In this document: positions 53,872-57,036 of the stretch, piece after piece | How the letters are laid out: every line of letters begins with the position of its first letter | How positions within the stretch are numbered: the stretch's first letter is position 1 | Assembly (NCBI GenBank): GCA_946040795.1 | Contig: CAMGCK010000003.1 | Location: 1 to 57,036, forward strand | Length of the DNA stretch: 57,036 bases | Reading direction: 5' to 3' | Source: an uncultured Lachnospiraceae bacterium | Lineage (GTDB): Bacteria > Bacillota > Clostridia > Lachnospirales > Lachnospiraceae | Notes under the pieces: model-generated | Seen by the model: the letters and a program-made list of their open reading frames with translations, nothing else | Databases searched by the model: none | Told to the model about the DNA's origin: nothing | Translations under genes and position numbers: made by a program

Positions 53872-54993
53872 TTAAATGCTGTAACGGTTATTGCTTTCTA
53901 TTACAATGCGAATGTTCTCGGGATCCCCGATATACGTTGAATTCGCATAAATAGTATTATGACTTTCAACGATGCAGTTTTCAATGACGGTATTGTCACC
54001 GATATAAACATCATTCAGAATGATGGAGTTTTTGATCACACAGTTACTGCCGATGAAGGACTTCTTGAATACCACAGAGTCTTCAATCCTGCCGTTTACG
54101 ATGGTGCCGCTGGCGATCAGGCTGTTCTTAACGGAACTGCCCGGATTGTACTTGGCCGGCGGGAAATCGTTGACCTTGGTCAGGACTGCGGTCCCACCCT
54201 TGAAGAAATGCTCACGCACATCATGCTTCAGGAAATCCATGTTGGTCTTGAAGTAAGAAGATGCAGAGGCAACATTGCTCCAGTAGGTGTCCAGGTGGTA
54301 AGCGTAGATGCGCTTCAGGTTGCGGTAGCGGATGATGATGTCACGTACAAAGTCGTAACGGTCTTCCGCGATGCAGCTTTCCAGAAGTTCGATGAGAAGT
54401 CTTCTTCTGATGATGTAGATACCGCAGTTGACTTCGCGGGTAGTCTCTACCATCGGCTTCTCTTCAAAATCACGGACACGGCCGTCTTCATCGGTGATGA
54501 CCTGGCCAAACCGGCTGGAATCTTCCCACTCCTGCAGGTTCGTGGTAACCATTGTGATATCGGCACGTCTCTGAACGTGATACTCCAGTACCTTGTTGTA
54601 ATCCAGCTGATAGATGCCGTCGCCGGAAGCGATGACAACGTACGGCTCATGGCTGTCCTTCAGGAAGTGGATATTCTGGTACATAGAATCGATGGTTCCG
54701 CGGTACCAGTTGGAGTTTTTCTGCGTAATGGTCGGGTGATAAATGAACAGGCCACCCTGTTTACGGCCAAAATCCCACCATTTGGAGGAGTTCAGATGCT
54801 CATTCAGTGTCTTGGTGTTGTACTGCGTCAGTACAGCGACCTTGCTGATATGAGAATTTGCCATATTGGTCAGAACGAAGTCAATGGCACGGTAAGTGCC
54901 TGCCATGGGCATTGCCGCAATGGCACGCTTTGCGGTCAGATCCTTCATTCTTTTGTTATTGCCGCCTGCTAAAATAATACCGATCGTCTTCAT
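53872..54993 (-). CDS. glgD: Glucose-1-phosphate adenylyltransferase subunit GlgD
   Basis: A 373-residue ADP-glucose pyrophosphorylase-like protein. The N-terminal nucleotidyltransferase fold begins [16 protein letters not shown], which lacks the canonical GGxGxRL of the catalytic subunit, as usual for GlgD. A C-terminal left-handed beta-helix with hexapeptide repeats follows. GlgD is thought to be a regulatory partner that activates GlgC. Its start overlaps the glgC stop (ATGA at 54990-54993), so both are made together. Confidence 0.95.
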   Translation of the reverse strand: MKTIGIILAGGNNKRMKDLTAKRAIAAMPMAGTYRAIDFVLTNMANSHISKVAVLTQYNTKTLNEHLNSSKWWDFGRKQGGLFIYHPTITQKNSNWYRGTIDSMYQNIHFLKDSHEPYVVIASGDGIYQLDYNKVLEYHVQRRADITMVTTNLQEWEDSSRFGQVITDEDGRVRDFEEKPMVETTREVNCGIYIIRRRLLIELLESCIAEDRYDFVRDIIIRYRNLKRIYAYHLDTYWSNVASASSYFKTNMDFLKHDVREHFFKGGTAVLTKVNDFPPAKYNPGSSVKNSLIASGTIVNGRIEDSVVFKKSFIGSNCVIKNSIILNDVYIGDNTVIENCIVESHNTIYANSTYIGDPENIRIVIESNNRYSI

Positions 54994-56270
54994 ACTGTCT
55001 CACCTGCCTTCACGATAGCTCCGCCGCTCTCCAGCTTATTATCCGGGTAATCCTCAAGCGTTGTAACGCCGATGATCGCGGTATTCTTGCCGATGGTCAC
55101 ACCGCTTGGAATTACAGAACGCTCACCGATGGTAACCAGGTCGGAATTGTAAACTTTCTTGTTGAAGGTGCTTTCCTTGTATTCACCGGCGCCAAGAACA
55201 GCGTCCTCACCGATGACACAGTCTTCAGCAATGATGGCCTTCTCCACGCGCGCGCCCTTCTTGATCACGGTATTGCCCATGATAATGGAATCGGTGACAA
55301 CAGCGCCCGGTTCGATGGTAACATTTTCACCGATGACGGAATTCTTCAGCGTACCGAAGATCTCACAGCCGTCGCCGACGATGCAGCGCTCAACCGCTGC
55401 GTCACGATCGACAAACTGCGGTGCAACAGAATCGGAATTGGTGTAGATCTGCCAGTATTCCTCGTAAAGATTGAATACCGGAACCAGATCGATCAGCTCC
55501 ATGTTTGCTTCCCAGTAGGACTGCAGGGTTCCTACATCCTTCCAGTAGCTGTTATATTCGTAGCAGTAGACCGGATTGCCGTTCTTGTGGCAATACGGAA
55601 TGACATGCATACCAAAGTCAAGGCTCGGAACGTCTTTATTGGTGATCAGGGCTTCACGAAGCACCTTCCAGTTGAAGATATAGATACCCATGGATGCCAG
55701 ATTGCTCTTGGGAACAGCCGGCTTTTCCTGGAAATCAATGATTTTACCGGTTTCAGGCTCGGTAACAAGGACACCGAAGCGGCTGGCTTCCTCGATCGGA
55801 ACCGGCATGGCCGCCATGGTGATATCTGCCTTGCGGGCCTTATGATAATTCAGCATCAGTTCATAGTCCATCTTGTAGATATGGTCACCGCCGAGGATGA
55901 GCACATACTCCGGATCATAGGAGTCGATGTAACCGATGTTCTGCAGGATCGCGTTTGCCGTACCCGTATACCAGTCCGTGTTTTCAGACTTTTCATACGG
56001 AGACAGAATGGTGACGCCGCCGCGGTTGCGGTCCAGGTCCCACGCGATACCGATGCCGATATGTGTATTCAGACGAAGGGGCTGATACTGCGTCATGACA
56101 CCGACCGTATCCACACCCGAATTGATGCAGTTGCTTAACGGAAAATCGATAATGCGGTATTTTCCTCCGAAGGACACAGCGGGTTTTGCCATGTTCGCAG
56201 TCAGTACACCAAGACGGCTTCCCTGACCACCGGCAAGCAGCATTGCGATCATTTCCTTTTTAGTTTTCAT
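54990..56270 (-). CDS. glgC: Glucose-1-phosphate adenylyltransferase subunit GlgC
   Basis: A 426-residue enzyme making ADP-glucose, the donor for glycogen synthesis. The catalytic loop [14 protein letters not shown], the substrate-binding stretch and a C-terminal hexapeptide left-handed beta-helix are all present. GAGGTGATTAT precedes the ATG. It begins the operon with glgD and spoVG. The phosphorylase that degrades glycogen is at 40494-42953, and a glycogen synthase is not in the window. Confidence 0.97.
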   Translation of the reverse strand: MKTKKEMIAMLLAGGQGSRLGVLTANMAKPAVSFGGKYRIIDFPLSNCINSGVDTVGVMTQYQPLRLNTHIGIGIAWDLDRNRGGVTILSPYEKSENTDWYTGTANAILQNIGYIDSYDPEYVLILGGDHIYKMDYELMLNYHKARKADITMAAMPVPIEEASRFGVLVTEPETGKIIDFQEKPAVPKSNLASMGIYIFNWKVLREALITNKDVPSLDFGMHVIPYCHKNGNPVYCYEYNSYWKDVGTLQSYWEANMELIDLVPVFNLYEEYWQIYTNSDSVAPQFVDRDAAVERCIVGDGCEIFGTLKNSVIGENVTIEPGAVVTDSIIMGNTVIKKGARVEKAIIAEDCVIGEDAVLGAGEYKESTFNKKVYNSDLVTIGERSVIPSGVTIGKNTAIIGVTTLEDYPDNKLESGGAIVKAGETV

Positions 56271-56309
56271 ATAATCACCTCACGCTGAGCGCATATTTTT
56301 TATTCCGTG

Positions 56310-56338
56310 ATTATAGCACACTATTTTTGAGATGTGAA
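56310..56338 (-). promoter_or_regulatory. Promoter of the glgC operon
   Basis: On the minus strand TTCACA (56333-56338), 17 bp and a perfect TATAAT (56310-56315) lie about 40 bp before the glgC start at 56270. Confidence 0.7.
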
Positions 56339-56422
56339 GTTTTTATGAAAATCTTTTTGTTGAAAGTTATATTTTTGTTTTTTCTGTCTATTAGGGGGGA
56401 TAAAAAATTATTTCAAATGCTG

Positions 56423-56461
56423 AAAAAGAGGCCCGATGTTTTTACCATCGGGCCTCTTTTT
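56423..56461 (-). terminator. Terminator of the DUF6106-like gene
   Basis: AAAAAGAGGCCCGATG (56423-56438) and CATCGGGCCTCTTTTT (56446-56461) form a perfect 16-bp stem with a 7-nt loop and T runs on both strands. It lies between the stop at 56475 and the glgC promoter. Confidence 0.92.
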
Positions 56462-56474
56462 CCGGTAAATTACA

Positions 56475-56987
56475 TCAGCGGAGAATCTTCACCTTACTCG
56501 GTGCGCATCTCCACATACATTTCAAAACGTGTTCATCCGGCTCGATAACCGCCAGATGCTGTTCGCCGTTTGCAGCGAAACGGATCGTATAGCTCTGGGG
56601 CGCGTTTTTCATACGGGATGTAAAGTCGTCGTATTTCAGATTCTTGTTTTCGCGGGCAAGCTTGTTTTTCTCCGCGTTCGTGGGTTCCACAAATTCCACA
56701 GCAGACATCGGGATCTTGATCACCGTCTTTCTGGACTGCTGATTGAAGATCCGGTCGATGTTCAGCTCATCGGTTACAAACACGTACTCAAACTCCAGCT
56801 TGAAGAAACGTGAAGTGAACATGATCAGCATAACGACCAGCACCGGAGCAATGAAGCCCCAGGACGGAAAACGGAACATGACAACCAGAGAAACAATCCC
56901 CAGAACCACATAACCGAGAACTGCCGGTATCTTGTAACCCGGATCCTTACATTTGACGAGCCATTCTGCATAAGCGTCTTCGTTCAT
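56475..56987 (-). CDS. DUF6106-like membrane protein
   Basis: A protein of about 170 residues, unknown function. The N-terminus has two close hydrophobic segments (about 18-55, AVLGYVVLGIVSLVVMF and SWGFIAPVLVVMLIMF), and the rest is a soluble tail with a PH-like look (VTDELNIDRIFNQQSR, then KIPMSAVEFVEP). The family is seen in Clostridia. The ATG at 56987 has GGAG six bases upstream. The first ATG at 56999 also works and would add four residues. It is followed by a strong terminator. Confidence 0.65.
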   Translation of the reverse strand: MNEDAYAEWLVKCKDPGYKIPAVLGYVVLGIVSLVVMFRFPSWGFIAPVLVVMLIMFTSRFFKLEFEYVFVTDELNIDRIFNQQSRKTVIKIPMSAVEFVEPTNAEKNKLARENKNLKYDDFTSRMKNAPQSYTIRFAANGEQHLAVIEPDEHVLKCMWRCAPSKVKILR

Positions 56988-57036
56988 AAAAATCTCCATT
57001 CCGCCGCCTTAGGCTGGCGGCACAAATAGTAATGAA

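Overview
The window looks like chromosomal DNA of an anaerobic, low-to-mid GC Firmicute, most likely a Lachnospiraceae-type Clostridium. The basis is the separate GlgC and GlgD subunits next to spoVG, the UvrB-UvrA, Mfd-Pth and IleS proteins of Firmicute type, Gram-positive lipoprotein signals (MAAC, LAAC, LTGC), a GlnA-like, LCP and CtpA envelope set, and strong AGGAGG ribosome binding sites with sigma-A-type promoters. There is no prophage, plasmid, complete insertion sequence or CRISPR array.

Region 1 (about 1-21300) is an accessory carbohydrate-utilisation locus. It opens with a decaying 62-bp tandem repeat array. It then carries a divergent-PAP2 membrane protein, a cytoplasmic right-handed beta-helix protein, two related clan GH-D (GH27-like) glycosidases, two complete ABC sugar importers of the LplB/LplC/lipoprotein type, a GH4 alpha-galactosidase-like enzyme, two GH30 enzymes and an aldo/keto reductase with a ferredoxin tail. 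None of the glycosidases has a signal peptide. The simplest reading is that oligosaccharides or glycosides are bound by the two lipoproteins, imported intact and taken apart in the cytoplasm. Neither importer has its own ATPase. The only candidate here is the MsmK/UgpC-type ATPase at 37910-39010, which probably serves both. Strong promoters can be seen for most units, including a tightly overlapping divergent pair at 8653-8686.

Region 2 (about 21300-30300) is mixed: a split chromate-transporter pair, tRNA-Val(CAC), two small unknown proteins with a tiny leader ORF, argH, a PlsC-like acyltransferase with an added zinc ribbon, a membrane/coiled protein next to a papain-like putative cysteine peptidase, a YgjP-type metallopeptidase, a HAD phosphatase and an unusual glutamine-synthetase-like protein whose metal ligands appear altered.

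Region 3 (about 30300-57036) is mostly housekeeping: uvrB-uvrA with a LexA-like box, CdaR/PucR-like regulator plus CtpA protease, the MsmK-type ATPase, ileS-glgP-LCP, a foldase lipoprotein, pth-mfd, a membrane-anchored polysaccharide deacetylase, glgC-glgD-spoVG and a DUF6106-like membrane protein. Nearly all genes from 21300 on are on the minus strand.

The items most deserving follow-up are the glycoside locus as a whole, the altered glutamine-synthetase homologue, the putative cysteine-peptidase pair, the permease with an extra membrane domain, and several kinds of repeats (62, 35 and 24 bp tandem arrays and a dispersed GGGGACG element). All functional statements are made from reading the sequence alone. 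No database search was run.
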